A stretch of 64,000 nt of DNA from Amorphus coralli DSM 19760 (GTDB taxonomy: Bacteria > Pseudomonadota > Alphaproteobacteria > Rhizobiales > Amorphaceae), in NCBI RefSeq assembly GCF_000374525.1, contig NZ_KB894573.1, forward strand, positions 77,745-141,744. The letters run 5' to 3'. Shown piece after piece: positions 48,543 to 58,686 of the stretch. Position numbers and translations under genes: made by a program. The notes beneath the pieces were generated by a model, which worked only from the letters and a program-made list of their open reading frames with translations, did no database searches and was not told where the DNA came from. The number at the start of each line of letters is the position of its first letter. Within the stretch, counting starts at the first letter, position 1.

Positions 48543-48710
48543 GGATGGTCCCTCCCCAGGGTCGGTGCAGTCTATCTTGTCTTGGACCCACCCCGATCCA
48601 TCACGTGAAGCGGTACGCGGCGGGCGATCGGGAATCACGTCAGGCAACTCGTCGACGTTCAGCGGCACTCCCGCGAACCTCGTCAGACGCAACCACAGTC
48701 TTTAAAATCC

Positions 48711-48732
48711 ATAAGTTTGATCTTATGTCAAA
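48711..48732. promoter_or_regulatory. Candidate operator upstream of dctP (AAGTTTGATCTTATG)
   Basis: The 15-mer at 48713-48727 matches 13 of 15 bases of the motif at 49491-49505 on the opposite strand. It also has partial symmetry (ATAAG-N6-CTTAT; TTTGA-N7-TCAAA). It lies about 170 bases upstream of the dctP start, in the gap after the decarboxylase gene. Confidence 0.45.
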
Positions 48733-48753
48733 TTCCTGGCGGACGCCATCGCA

Positions 48754-49449
48754 TCAGGCCTCGAGGCGATGGCGCCAGTAGTCCCATGCCCGTTCCAGCA
48801 CCAAAGGCCCGAGATTGGCAGCCGCGGCGCGCTCAACCTCTCCCTCGGTGAGAAAGGTGGGCGATCCGATGAGCGATGCCTGCCATTGCGCCCGTGCGTT
48901 GAGACAGAGATGGACGGACCGGAACACCATCTCCTTGAGGCTAGCTCCGGCCGCCACCCCGCCGTGATTGCGCAGCAGCACCGCCGGAGCCGTGCCGAGG
49001 GCAACGGCCAGCGAATCCGCCTGCTCCCGGTTGGCAACGAGGAGGCTGGTGTCGCCGAACGCCTCCTGCGCGCTCCAGAACGGGAGCTCGGCACCGGCCG
49101 TGGCGCCCACATGCGTGACGGCCCGAACCGGCACTCCGGATACGCAGAACGGCATGATGGCCTCTGCGTGGAAATGGCTGATGGCCTGGATGTCCGGTCT
49201 GACGCTGTAGATCGCGGCGTGAATCACGCGTTCGAGGAACAGGCGTCGCCCGTCGGGCTCGACGGGTTCCGCATCCATGCCGAAAGCGATGACATCGTCT
49301 CTCGTGACCATGCCCGGGCTGCGTGACCGAGACAGCAGGAACCGGTCCGGTTGATCGGGGTCCCGGACGCTGACGTGACCGAAGACGTCGAGAACGTCGT
49401 TGTGCGCCAGGATGTGGCTCGCCAGCACGAGTTCGTCCGCCAGTTCCAC
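48754..49449 (-). CDS. Class II aldolase/adducin-fold protein, likely aromatic-acid decarboxylase
   Basis: A 231-residue zinc enzyme of the AraD/FucA fold. Zinc ligands align as His92, His94 (SHFHAEAIMPF) and His162 (LLRNHGG), and Glu73 (LERVIHAAIY) is the catalytic acid/base position. DVFGHVSVRDPDQPDRFLLS is a pattern shared with decarboxylases of this fold such as 3,4-dihydroxyphthalate and 2-hydroxy-3-carboxymuconate-semialdehyde enzymes, rather than sugar-phosphate aldolases. It is divergent from an AMP-forming CoA ligase and upstream of the TRAP genes. A role in decarboxylating an imported aromatic or unsaturated dicarboxylate is an inference. Confidence 0.8.
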   Translation of the reverse strand: MELADELVLASHILAHNDVLDVFGHVSVRDPDQPDRFLLSRSRSPGMVTRDDVIAFGMDAEPVEPDGRRLFLERVIHAAIYSVRPDIQAISHFHAEAIMPFCVSGVPVRAVTHVGATAGAELPFWSAQEAFGDTSLLVANREQADSLAVALGTAPAVLLRNHGGVAAGASLKEMVFRSVHLCLNARAQWQASLIGSPTFLTEGEVERAAAANLGPLVLERAWDYWRHRLEA

Positions 49450-49490
49450 GCATCCCCCTTCGGACCATCCGAGCCAGAAGCAATAAAGGC

Positions 49491-49505
49491 CATAATATCA
49501 ATCTT
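49491..49505 (-). promoter_or_regulatory. Candidate operator upstream of the decarboxylase (AAGATTGATATTATG)
   Basis: Read on the minus strand this 15-mer is AAGATTGATATTATG, 42 bases before the decarboxylase start and in the divergent gap with the CoA ligase. It matches the sequence at 48713-48727 at 13 positions. Together they suggest one regulator acts on both promoters, perhaps the GntR protein at 44739. Confidence 0.45.
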
Positions 49506-49636
49506 TTGCCAACAGCAAACCTGCAGACCCCGGGCGCCGTGGCGTCAATGACCGGGTCCGATCGCTGGCCCTTCCCGATTCCCCTCTCCTCAGCCTACGA
49601 TAGGTGTCATGCCCCCTATTTGAGCGGAGTCGGCCC

Positions 49637-51226
49637 TTGAGTGACCTTGCCACCGATCGAAACGCACCCGGCGGTGACGCCACGCTGAGGGCCTGGGTGG
49701 AGCACTGGGCATTCGAGCGACCGGATCATCCCGCCCTGCTCTCTCCCGCCGGCACCGTCACCTACGCCGAGCTGCACACGCAGGTGCAAAGGCTGGCGAG
49801 CGGGCTGCGGAGCGCTGGAATTCCGCGCGGATCGCGCATTGCCGCGCAACTGCCGAACGCGCAGCAATTCGTCATCGCCTACATCGCGACCAGCTATGCC
49901 GGCTGCGTTTTCCAGACCATCCACATGCCCTACAGGGAAGCGGAAATCGTGCCGCTCCTGGCACACGGCAAAAGCGCAGCCTTCATCGGGCTCGCCGAGA
50001 GCAAGGACTTCGCGCCTACTGCCTTCGTCACGAGTGTCCGCGACAGCCTGCCCGACCTGAAGCAGGTGATCGCGGTGGGCGGACCTGTTCCGCAAGGTGC
50101 CGTGTCCTACGACGAGCTGGCAGCCAGCGAAGCACATGACGACCTGCCGGTTCCGCGCCCGGCCGACCCTTACGTGCTCCTCTACACGTCCGGAACGACC
50201 TCTGCCCCGAAAGGGGTCATGGTGGCCTACGAGAATTTCCTGCCAAACGCCGCCCGCAGCGCTCCGGAACTGGGTGTGGACGGCACGTCGATCATACTGT
50301 CGGCCGCGCCGTTCACCCACCTCTACGGCACCTTCTCCATCAACCTGGCCCTGTCCGTCGGCGCGACGATGGCGCTGCTGCCGGTCTACACGCCGCCAGC
50401 ATTGGCCGAGGCACTCGCCTCCTACCGGCCCACGCACCTGTTCTCAGCGCCGGCCCACATGGTGGCGGCGGAAGCAAACGGCTTCCTCGCGCCGGATCTC
50501 CTCAACTCCCTGAAGCTCCTGCAGATTTCGGGCACCGCCTGCCCGCCGGCGCTGGCGCGTACGGTGCAGGAGCGGCTGCCGAACGGCGTCGTCGGCCAGC
50601 TCTGGGGCATGAGCGAATTACAGGCCGGGGCCTTCAGCCGGCTCAATGATCCGGAAGAGGCCCGTACGGAGTGGGCGGGTCGCGCAAATCCGGGAACCGA
50701 ATTGCGCATCATGGACGGCGACGCACCCTGCCCGCCAGGAGACGAAGGCGAGCTGCAGGTGCGCGGACCCTCGCTCTTTTCCGGCTACCTCGACAATGCG
50801 GAGGCGAGTGCGGCGGCCTTCACCGCCGACGGCTTCTTTCGGACCGGCGACCTGGCGGTGATGAACGAGGCGGGCTTCATCCGCATCACCGGACGGTCCA
50901 AGGACGTGATCAACCGCGGCGGCGTGAAGTTCAATCCGGCCGACGTGGAGGAGCTTCTCGACCGCCATCCGGCGATCGCCCAGTGCGCCATCGTTCCGGT
51001 GCCCGACGACACGCTCGGTGAGCGCGCCTGCTGCGTCGCGGTCCTCGCGAAAGGGGCGGAGCCGCCAACCCTCGACGTTCTGCGCGCCTACCTGACGGAG
51101 GCCGGCGTCGCCAAGACCAAGTGGCCGGAGCGGCTGGAATTCGTCGACGAGATGCCGATGACGCCGACCCGCAAGATCAAGAAGGCCGAGCTTGCGCGGA
51201 TGATCAGCGACCGCGACCCACGCTGA
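49637..51226 (+). CDS. AMP-forming acyl/aryl-CoA synthetase
   Basis: A 529-residue adenylate-forming enzyme that activates a carboxylic acid to its CoA thioester. The P-loop-like motif is LLYTSGTTSAPKGVMVAYEN, the adenine region is LWGMSELQAGAFSRLNDPEE, FRTGDLAVMNEAGFIRITGR is the hinge region and the catalytic lysine lies in MTPTRKIKKAEL at the C-terminus. The TTG at 49637 is preferred, with GGAG upstream; a GTG at 49604 would add MSCPLFERSRP. It is divergent from the decarboxylase, and carbonic anhydrase converges on it with a 16-base gap. The substrate is probably an aromatic or medium-chain acid. Confidence 0.87.
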   Translation: MSDLATDRNAPGGDATLRAWVEHWAFERPDHPALLSPAGTVTYAELHTQVQRLASGLRSAGIPRGSRIAAQLPNAQQFVIAYIATSYAGCVFQTIHMPYREAEIVPLLAHGKSAAFIGLAESKDFAPTAFVTSVRDSLPDLKQVIAVGGPVPQGAVSYDELAASEAHDDLPVPRPADPYVLLYTSGTTSAPKGVMVAYENFLPNAARSAPELGVDGTSIILSAAPFTHLYGTFSINLALSVGATMALLPVYTPPALAEALASYRPTHLFSAPAHMVAAEANGFLAPDLLNSLKLLQISGTACPPALARTVQERLPNGVVGQLWGMSELQAGAFSRLNDPEEARTEWAGRANPGTELRIMDGDAPCPPGDEGELQVRGPSLFSGYLDNAEASAAAFTADGFFRTGDLAVMNEAGFIRITGRSKDVINRGGVKFNPADVEELLDRHPAIAQCAIVPVPDDTLGERACCVAVLAKGAEPPTLDVLRAYLTEAGVAKTKWPERLEFVDEMPMTPTRKIKKAELARMISDRDPR

Positions 51227-51242
51227 TCGCTCCCGCAGCCGG

Positions 51243-51842
51243 CTACTTGTCGTCGCGCTTCTTGTCGTCGGCGATGCAGTTGATGTGGCCATCGGTGAGC
51301 CGGTAGGCCCAGCCGTGGACATGCAGATCCTGGCCGCGCTCCAGCGCGTCGCGGACGATCGGGCTCTGCAGCACGCGGGCGCACTGGCTCTCCACGGAGA
51401 GCTCGCACAGCCGGTCGAAGCGCTTGTCGTCGTCGGTGATGGCTTCCAGCTCATCCCGGTGACGGGAAGCGATGTCGCGGATCGGCTGCAGCCAGTGGTC
51501 GACGAGCCCGTGCGGCGAACGCTCCATGGCGGCGCGAATGCCGCCGCAGCCATAATGGCCGCAGACGATGATGTGGCGGACCTTCAGAACGTCGACGGCG
51601 AATTGCAGCACCGACTGGCAGTTGATGTCGGAGTGGTGGACCAGGTTGGCGATGTTACGGTGAACGAACACCTCGCCCGGAGGCAGGTCCGTGATGACGT
51701 TTGCCGGGACCCGGCTGTCGGCGCAGCCGATCCAGAGATAGTCCGGCGCTTGCTGCTCGACCAGGCGCTCGAAATAATGCGGGTCGCGCTCGATCTGCCT
51801 GTGCGCCCAGTCCTTGTTCTGCTTCAGGAGATCTTCGAGCAC
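51243..51842 (-). CDS. Beta-class carbonic anhydrase
   Basis: A 199-residue zinc enzyme interconverting CO2 and bicarbonate. Ligands Cys40, His96 and Cys99, with the Asp42/Arg44 dyad, are visible in YLWIGCADSRVPANVI and HIIVCGHYGCGGI. QSVLQFAVDVLKVRH and VHGWAYRLTDGHI complete the family pattern. The start is taken as GTG 51842, because GGGAAGGGAAG lies upstream and the protein then aligns with E. coli Can; longer in-frame starts at 51875 and 51938 are less likely. Neighbouring decarboxylation steps may explain its position. Confidence 0.93.
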   Translation of the reverse strand: MLEDLLKQNKDWAHRQIERDPHYFERLVEQQAPDYLWIGCADSRVPANVITDLPPGEVFVHRNIANLVHHSDINCQSVLQFAVDVLKVRHIIVCGHYGCGGIRAAMERSPHGLVDHWLQPIRDIASRHRDELEAITDDDKRFDRLCELSVESQCARVLQSPIVRDALERGQDLHVHGWAYRLTDGHINCIADDKKRDDK

Positions 51843-51989
51843 GTTCGTCTTCCCTTCCCGCTGGATGCCTGTCATGGCGCGGCCGACACCGCCAGCCGAC
51901 GTCCGGCCGTAAGCTAGACAGAATCCTCTCCGCGACAAGGGCTGCCGGCAAAGCTTCCGCGAAAAATGCGCCGGCCGGATGGCTGCCGC

Positions 51990-53531
51990 TCAGGCCGCCG
52001 TGCCGGCAGCCACGTCTTCCGCCAGCTGCGCGCGGAGATGGAAGTGCTGCACCTTGCCGAGCGCATTCTTGGGAAGCGCCTCGATGAAACGGATCTCGCG
52101 TGGAACCTTGAAGCGGGCCAGATGCGCCCGGAGATAGGCGATCACCGCATCCTCGCGCAGGTCGGAACCGGGTCTCGGCACCACGAAGGCGACCGGCACC
52201 TCCTGCCACTGCGGATCCGGCCGGCCGATCACGGCGGCTTCCAGAATCTCCGAGTGCTCGTGCAGGACACGCTCGATCTCGGCCGGGTAGACGTTCTCGC
52301 CGCCGGAGATGATCATGTTCTTCTTGCGGTCGTGAACGTAGAAATAGCCCTCGGCGTCGCGGGTGCCGATGTCGCCGGTGTGGAACCAGCCGTTGCGCAA
52401 CACGTCGGAGGTGGCGGCCTCGTCGCCCCAGTACTCGTAGAGCACCGTCGGCCCCTTCACGATGATCTCGCCGGCCGTCCCCGGCGCCACCTCGCGGCCG
52501 GCCTCGTCGACCACCCGCGCCTCGCAGGCCAGTCCCGGCAGACCGATGGTGCCTTTGCGCATGATGGCATCGACGCCGCCGATGCGGGTGTAGATGCAGA
52601 TCGGTGCGGTCTCGGTCGACCCGTAGACCTGCAGCACCTTCACGCCGCGGCTCTGGAAGGCCTCGATCAGCGGCTGCGGCACGATGGTGGAGCCTGCACC
52701 CACCGCCCGCAGCGAGGAAATGTCGACGCCGCGGGCATCGGCCTCCTCCAGGATTGCCGCCATGGTGGCCGGCACGACGACGGTGAGCGACGGCTTCTCG
52801 CGGGCGATGGCGTCAACGGCCGCATCGACCTCGAACCGGTCGTGAAGCGTGACGGTGGCTCCTGCCTGCAGCGCCGGGGTCGTCTGAATGTTGAGGCCGC
52901 CGACGTGAAACATCGGCAGCGTCGTCAGCACGTGATCCTGGGACGTGAGGTCATGGAGATGGCAGGAATGGATGGCGTTCCAGACCAGCGCGTCCTGGCG
53001 CAGCACGGCACCCTTGGGCCGCCCCGTCGTTCCTGAGGTGTAGACGATCAGCAGCGGGCACGTGGTGTCGATATGCGGGTTGCGGCCATCGCCCTCGACA
53101 CCCTCAAGCACGTCTTCGAACCGCGAGCCGCCGTCGGGTGTGAAGTCCAGCCCCACCGCCCGACACTCGGGCACGGTTTCGGGCATGGCTTCCAGGACAC
53201 CGGAGAATGCTTCCTCGAGGAACAGCACCTTCGCCGAGGCATGATCCAGGATGTAGAGGTGCTCCGGCACCGCCAGCCGCCAGTTGATCGGCACCAGCAC
53301 GGCTCCGAGCCGGGCGCAGGCATAGAGCAGCACCAGATAGTCCGGCCGGTTGAGCGACAGGATCGCCACCCGGTCGCCCCGGCCGATGCCGAAGCGCGTC
53401 TTGAGGACGAACGCCGTGCGGTGGATCCGGTCCGACAGGCCGGCATAGGTCAGCACCTCCCCCTTGAACCGGATCGCCGGCTTGTCGGGCGTGAAGGCGG
53501 CATTGCGGTCGATCAGATCGGAAAGATCCAT
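51990..53531 (-). CDS. AMP-forming acyl-CoA synthetase (fatty-acyl/aryl-CoA ligase)
   Basis: A 513-residue adenylate-forming ligase. It has LLIVYTSGTTGRPKGAVLRQ, VLQVYGSTETAPICIYTRIG and NGWFHTGDIGTRDAEGYFYV with DRKKNMIISGGENVYPAEIE. The catalytic lysine is in LPKNALGKVQ near the C-terminus. It is distinct in sequence from the ligase at 49637. It lies 141 bases downstream of the atypical acyl-CoA dehydrogenase on the same strand, and with that gene and the alpha/beta hydrolase it may form a three-gene degradative unit. Confidence 0.89.
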   Translation of the reverse strand: MDLSDLIDRNAAFTPDKPAIRFKGEVLTYAGLSDRIHRTAFVLKTRFGIGRGDRVAILSLNRPDYLVLLYACARLGAVLVPINWRLAVPEHLYILDHASAKVLFLEEAFSGVLEAMPETVPECRAVGLDFTPDGGSRFEDVLEGVEGDGRNPHIDTTCPLLIVYTSGTTGRPKGAVLRQDALVWNAIHSCHLHDLTSQDHVLTTLPMFHVGGLNIQTTPALQAGATVTLHDRFEVDAAVDAIAREKPSLTVVVPATMAAILEEADARGVDISSLRAVGAGSTIVPQPLIEAFQSRGVKVLQVYGSTETAPICIYTRIGGVDAIMRKGTIGLPGLACEARVVDEAGREVAPGTAGEIIVKGPTVLYEYWGDEAATSDVLRNGWFHTGDIGTRDAEGYFYVHDRKKNMIISGGENVYPAEIERVLHEHSEILEAAVIGRPDPQWQEVPVAFVVPRPGSDLREDAVIAYLRAHLARFKVPREIRFIEALPKNALGKVQHFHLRAQLAEDVAAGTAA

Positions 53532-53614
53532 GGGCGGCTGTCCCCGAGGCGGCTCAAACGCTGATCCGGCGCGGCGGCGTCGGATCACATCAACTCCGGT
53601 TTGTGTCCGGGCCT

Positions 53615-53649
53615 TTGTCTTTGCTGCGCAAAGCCGGACGGAAAACCGG
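53615..53649 (-). terminator. Hairpin between the acyl-CoA dehydrogenase-like gene and the CoA ligase
   Basis: GTCCGG (53615-53620) and CCGGAC (53644-53649) bracket an inner CTTTG/CAAAG stem. It lies 24 bases after the acyl-CoA dehydrogenase-like stop. No clear T-run follows, so it may attenuate rather than end transcription. Confidence 0.35.
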
Positions 53650-53672
53650 TACCCACTTTCCCTGGCTTTGCT

Positions 53673-54950
53673 CTAGTCGTCGCTCTCGCCGTCTTCGTAG
53701 AGCGCGGCGCGGCCGAGCCGGTCGACGCACAGCTCCGCCGTCCACGGCAGCATGAGGGCGCCGCAGCGGCTGTCGCGATAGATGCGCTCCAGCGGCAGCG
53801 ATTTCAGCATCGACTGGCCGCCGCAGGTGCGGATCGCCAGTCGGGCGATGTCGTTGGCGAACTCCATCACCGTGTACTGGGTGGCGTAGGCGCGCAGCAC
53901 CTGGTCCTTGGAGGGGTGGGCGCGGGCCTCGGTCACCGCCTGGAACCAGAGCGACTTCAGCTGTTCCAGCTTGATGCGCATTTCCGCCACCGCGATCTGC
54001 TTGGTCGGATACATGCGCCGCTTCACCGGCGGCATGCCGGGCACCTCGCCGCGCAGATAGGCGACCGTGAAGTCGTAGGCGGCCTGGGCCTGGCCGACAT
54101 AGGTCGGCGCAAGCGTCATGAACATGTGCGGCCAGTTCGATGCGGCCTGGAAGTAGAGGCCACGCGGCATCAGCGCGGCGTCTTCCGGCACGAACACGTC
54201 ATCGAAGATGAGCGTGCGCGAGACGGTGCCGCGCATGCCCAGCGGATCCCAGTCGCCGACCACGCTGACGCCCTTCGCGTCCGCCGGAACGGCGAGATAG
54301 AGCGTGTTGCGCCGGCTCTTCTTGCCGTCGCCCTCGGTCTCCGTGCACAGGACGCCGTAGTAGTTGGCGTTGCCGGAGAGCGAGGCGAAGATCTTCTTGC
54401 CCCGCACGATCCAGCCGCCCTCCATCGGGATCGCCTCGGTGGAAAAGGCCACGCCGCCCGCGGCCGCCGCACCGCCCTCGGAGAAGGGCTGGGCATAGAT
54501 GGCGCCCTCCTCGACGATGCGCTTGTAGTGACCCGCACGCCGGCGCTCGTGCTCGGCACGGTCTTCCTCGCTCATCTCCAGGTCGTCGGCGAGCGGGCCG
54601 GACCAGAGCGTCGAGCAGACGTGCATGTTCCAGGTCAGCGCGGTCGCGCCGCAGTAGCGGCCGATCTCTGCGGCTACCAGCGAATAGCTCTGATAGTCGG
54701 CCCCGCCACCGCCGAAGCGCTCGGGGATGCAGAGCGCCAGCAGGCCGGCCTCGTAGAGGTCCTTGTAGTTCTCGGTGGGGAAGCGGGCCTCACGGTCATA
54801 GTCGAAGGCGCGCGCCGCGAACTTCGCCTTGCCCAGCGCGCGCGCGGTCCGGCACCACTCTGCCTGCTGGTCGCTCAGGCGGAAGGCGGTCGGATCGAAC
54901 ATCGGCGCATCGAGGTCGACCGTATCCACGTCAATGGCGGGAACGTTCAT
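53673..54950 (-). CDS. Acyl-CoA dehydrogenase-like flavoprotein lacking the usual catalytic glutamate
   Basis: A 425-residue protein of the acyl-CoA dehydrogenase fold. FAD-contact motifs YAQPFSEGGAAAAGGVAFST and KKIFASLSGNANYYGVL are recognisable, and YRDSRCGALMLPWTAEL is the C-terminal motif. There the medium-chain catalytic glutamate position holds proline (LPWT in place of YEGT), and the isovaleryl-type glutamate is also not seen (MTLAPTYVGQAQA). It may be a flavin monooxygenase of the DszC type, or use a different base. A PcaD-like hydrolase gene ends 16 bases before its start, so they are probably co-transcribed. Confidence 0.8.
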   Translation of the reverse strand: MNVPAIDVDTVDLDAPMFDPTAFRLSDQQAEWCRTARALGKAKFAARAFDYDREARFPTENYKDLYEAGLLALCIPERFGGGGADYQSYSLVAAEIGRYCGATALTWNMHVCSTLWSGPLADDLEMSEEDRAEHERRRAGHYKRIVEEGAIYAQPFSEGGAAAAGGVAFSTEAIPMEGGWIVRGKKIFASLSGNANYYGVLCTETEGDGKKSRRNTLYLAVPADAKGVSVVGDWDPLGMRGTVSRTLIFDDVFVPEDAALMPRGLYFQAASNWPHMFMTLAPTYVGQAQAAYDFTVAYLRGEVPGMPPVKRRMYPTKQIAVAEMRIKLEQLKSLWFQAVTEARAHPSKDQVLRAYATQYTVMEFANDIARLAIRTCGGQSMLKSLPLERIYRDSRCGALMLPWTAELCVDRLGRAALYEDGESDD

Positions 54951-54966
54951 GGGGGATCTCCTCTGG

Positions 54967-55800
54967 TCAGGCTCGAGCTGCGCCGTCTAGGCCGGCGAGA
55001 AAGCCGCGCATGGCCTCGGTGAAGGCGTCGGGTTGGTCGAGGTTGGCGAGATGGCCGGCACCCTGCATCTCCACGAACGTGGAGCCGGGGATCTTGTCCG
55101 CCATGCGGCTCATCACCTTGGACGGGGCGCTGGTGTCCTCGGTTCCGGCAATCAGCAGGGTCGGCACGGAAATGTTGGGCAGGTTCGCGCGCTGGTCGAA
55201 GTCGACGAGCGCGTAGACCATCTGGCGGAAGCTGTCCTCGGTCGTCGCAGCGAGGGCGTCGCGGCCGATCGCGAAGCCCGCCGGGTCCGGGTTCGGGCCA
55301 GTGAGGCCACGCATCATGCCGTCGGCGAGTTCGGCCATGGTGCGACCGGCATCGAGCGGCGCCAGCCGGCCCTCGATGAATGTCTTCTGGAAGTCGCCGT
55401 CGGGTCGGCCGAAAGCGGGGCTGGTCCCGGTCAGCACGATCGCCTTAGGCGCGACCAGGCCGGCGGCAAGCGCCTCCTGAACGATCATGCCGCCGAGCGA
55501 CTGGCCGACGAGCACCGCGTCCTTCGCATCGACTGCGTCGAGAAAGTCGCCGAGCGCGACGGCAAGGGTGGGCAGCGTGGCCTCGGACAGCGGCTCGGAC
55601 GAGCCGTAGCCGGGCACATCCCAGGACATCACCCGCCAGGCCGGTGCAAACGCCTCCAGCTGCGGGCCGAACACCTCGCCGCGGCCGCCGATGCCGTGAA
55701 TGAACACGATCGCCGGGCTGGACGGGTCCCCGCCTTCGCAATAGCCGAAGCGGCCGTCGGACGTGGACTTGCGCTCGATTGTGGCGGACCCGCCTGACAT
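54967..55800 (-). CDS. Alpha/beta hydrolase, 3-oxoadipate enol-lactonase-like
   Basis: A 277-residue alpha/beta hydrolase. FIHGIGGRGEVFG is the oxyanion-hole region, the nucleophile serine is in LVGQSLGGMIVQEA, LLIAGTEDTSAP carries the acid, and GAGHLANLDQPDAF carries the histidine. The pattern is like PcaD, which hydrolyses 3-oxoadipate enol-lactone, and it lies near the pca genes. It is not in the pcaCHG unit, though, so it may serve the neighbouring acyl-CoA pathway instead. GGGAGG precedes ATG 55800. The 150-base AT-rich gap upstream probably holds the promoter. Confidence 0.78.
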   Translation of the reverse strand: MSGGSATIERKSTSDGRFGYCEGGDPSSPAIVFIHGIGGRGEVFGPQLEAFAPAWRVMSWDVPGYGSSEPLSEATLPTLAVALGDFLDAVDAKDAVLVGQSLGGMIVQEALAAGLVAPKAIVLTGTSPAFGRPDGDFQKTFIEGRLAPLDAGRTMAELADGMMRGLTGPNPDPAGFAIGRDALAATTEDSFRQMVYALVDFDQRANLPNISVPTLLIAGTEDTSAPSKVMSRMADKIPGSTFVEMQGAGHLANLDQPDAFTEAMRGFLAGLDGAARA

Positions 55801-55950
55801 GCGGCTGTGCCTCCCGAGGGTTGCCGGATCGGCTGAGGATAGCACAGTGAAATTACATGAAAAGGAATAGTTTTAAGCCCAAAGCATACTCCGACCCTGC
55901 GCGCAAACCGCGTGCATGAGATCGGCCGTCCGGACAGGCGCCGCTCGGTC

Positions 55951-57186
<1,236 letters not shown>

Positions 57187-57244
57187 TCATCTGATTGTCG
57201 TGCAAACGGGTCCCGGCGCGGGATCCAACAACCTATACGCGCCC

Positions 57245-57274
57245 GGAGGCTGACCGGTTCACCGACCAGCCTCC
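57245..57274 (-). terminator. Hairpin after pcaG
   Basis: GGAGGCTG pairs with CAGCCTCC, with an inner CGGT/ACCG stem. It begins about ten bases after the pcaG stop and lies upstream of pobA. There is no run of T residues, so the strength of termination is uncertain; pobA may be expressed partly by read-through. Confidence 0.5.
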
Positions 57275-57284
57275 GATCAGGACC

Positions 57285-57899
57285 TCAAACGTCGAAAAAG
57301 ACGGTTTCCTTCGGGCCCTGGCAGTGAATGTCGAGCGTGTAGGTCGGCGTACCGCCACCGTCCTTGCGCTCGGCAATCATCGTCCGGCGTCGCGGCGGCG
57401 GGACCATTGCGAGGATCGGGTCTTCGTCGTTGGACGCTTCGTCGGCGAAATAGACTCGCGTGTTGAGCTGCAGGTTCATGCCGCGCGCGAACAGCGTCAG
57501 CGAGATATGCGGCGCCATCAGCTTGCCGTCGATATTCTCCACCCGGCCCGGCTTAACGGTCTCGAAGACATAGTAGCCGGACTTCAGGTCCGATGCCGCA
57601 CGGCCGAAACCGCGGAAGTCGGACGCGATCTCGCTTGAGCGCGGATCGAGCGGATGGCGGTAGCGGCCCTTGCCGTCTGCCTGCCAGACCTCCACCACCG
57701 CATCAACGATGGGCGCGCCGCCACCGTCCCACAGGTTCAGCTCCAGCTTGATCGCCTCGCCCTCGGTCTGCGGGCCGGCCACCACATGCAGATTCTCCTG
57801 GGTGCGCGTCTGCAGTCCTGCGGCGGAAGGCACAAGGCCGATGTGGACGTAAGGGCCCGCCGTCTGCGACGGGGTTTCACGAAGCAGCGTCACGGGCAT
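57285..57899 (-). CDS. pcaG: Protocatechuate 3,4-dioxygenase alpha subunit
   Basis: A 204-residue structural subunit of the ring-cleaving dioxygenase. It begins LLRETPSQTAGPYVHIGLVP and contains WDGGGAPIVDAVVEVWQADG, DLKSGYYVFETVKPG and PHISLTLFARGMNLQLNTRV, typical of PcaG. It pairs with PcaH to build the active-site cavity, while the iron is held by PcaH. The gene starts one base after the pcaH stop. Confidence 0.94.
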   Translation of the reverse strand: MPVTLLRETPSQTAGPYVHIGLVPSAAGLQTRTQENLHVVAGPQTEGEAIKLELNLWDGGGAPIVDAVVEVWQADGKGRYRHPLDPRSSEIASDFRGFGRAASDLKSGYYVFETVKPGRVENIDGKLMAPHISLTLFARGMNLQLNTRVYFADEASNDEDPILAMVPPPRRRTMIAERKDGGGTPTYTLDIHCQGPKETVFFDV

Positions 57900-57900
57900 C

Positions 57901-58686
57901 TTACAGGCCCTCCGGGCGGTTCTCGAAAAAGATCTGGCGCGGACCGCGCAGCACGATGTCGAACCGGTAGGCGAGACAATCGTGCGGCGTGTTGGCGGTG
58001 GTGTCGAGCAGCGCGGTCATCGCGTCGACACCGGCCTTGTCGGGCACGGCATTGACGATCGGGCAGATCGGAATCAGCGGATCGCCTTCGAAATACATCT
58101 GGGTGATCAGCCGCGTGGCAAAGGCAGGACCAAACAGCGAGAAGTGGATGTGCGCCGGCCGCCAGCTGTTGCGATAGTTGCGCCACGGATAGGCGCCGGG
58201 ACGGATCGTGCGGAAGTGGTAGTTGCCGTCCTCGTCGGTCACGCAGCGCCCGCAGCCGCCGAAATTCGGGTCCAGCGGAGCGAGATAGTCTTCCAGCTTG
58301 TGGCGATAACGCCCGCCGGCATTGGCCTGCCAGACTTCAACCAGCGTGTTGGGCAGCCCGCGGCCATTCTGATCAAGAACCCGGCCATGGACGATGATGC
58401 GCTCGCCGATCGGCTCGCCATCCACCTGACCGTTGACGATCATGTCGTCGTCGTGCGGCGCCAGGTCGTTATGTCCGAAGACCGGACCGGTCAGCTCGGA
58501 CATGGTCTGCGGTATCGACAGCAGCGCCTGCTTCGGTGCGCGCGCGATGGTGGACTTGTAGCCGGGAAAATCGGCGGCCGGATGCAGGTGGCGCTCGCGC
58601 GGCTGATAGGCCCGTGCGTAGCGCTCCTGCGCGTTACGCCGGTCCGTCAGCGGTCCGGCCCAGCTCAGGTGGCTGTGCTCGTTCAT
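57901..58686 (-). CDS. pcaH: Protocatechuate 3,4-dioxygenase beta subunit
   Basis: A 261-residue Fe(III)-binding subunit that cleaves protocatechuate between the hydroxyls to 3-carboxy-cis,cis-muconate. Iron ligands are expected in [16 protein letters not shown] (Tyr), [20 protein letters not shown] (Tyr) and AHIHFSLFG (two His). [17 protein letters not shown] and [18 protein letters not shown] are conserved. The N-terminus is about 20 residues longer than many homologues. The pcaC stop overlaps its start by four bases (58683-58686). Confidence 0.95.
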   Translation of the reverse strand: MNEHSHLSWAGPLTDRRNAQERYARAYQPRERHLHPAADFPGYKSTIARAPKQALLSIPQTMSELTGPVFGHNDLAPHDDDMIVNGQVDGEPIGERIIVHGRVLDQNGRGLPNTLVEVWQANAGGRYRHKLEDYLAPLDPNFGGCGRCVTDEDGNYHFRTIRPGAYPWRNYRNSWRPAHIHFSLFGPAFATRLITQMYFEGDPLIPICPIVNAVPDKAGVDAMTALLDTTANTPHDCLAYRFDIVLRGPRQIFFENRPEGL

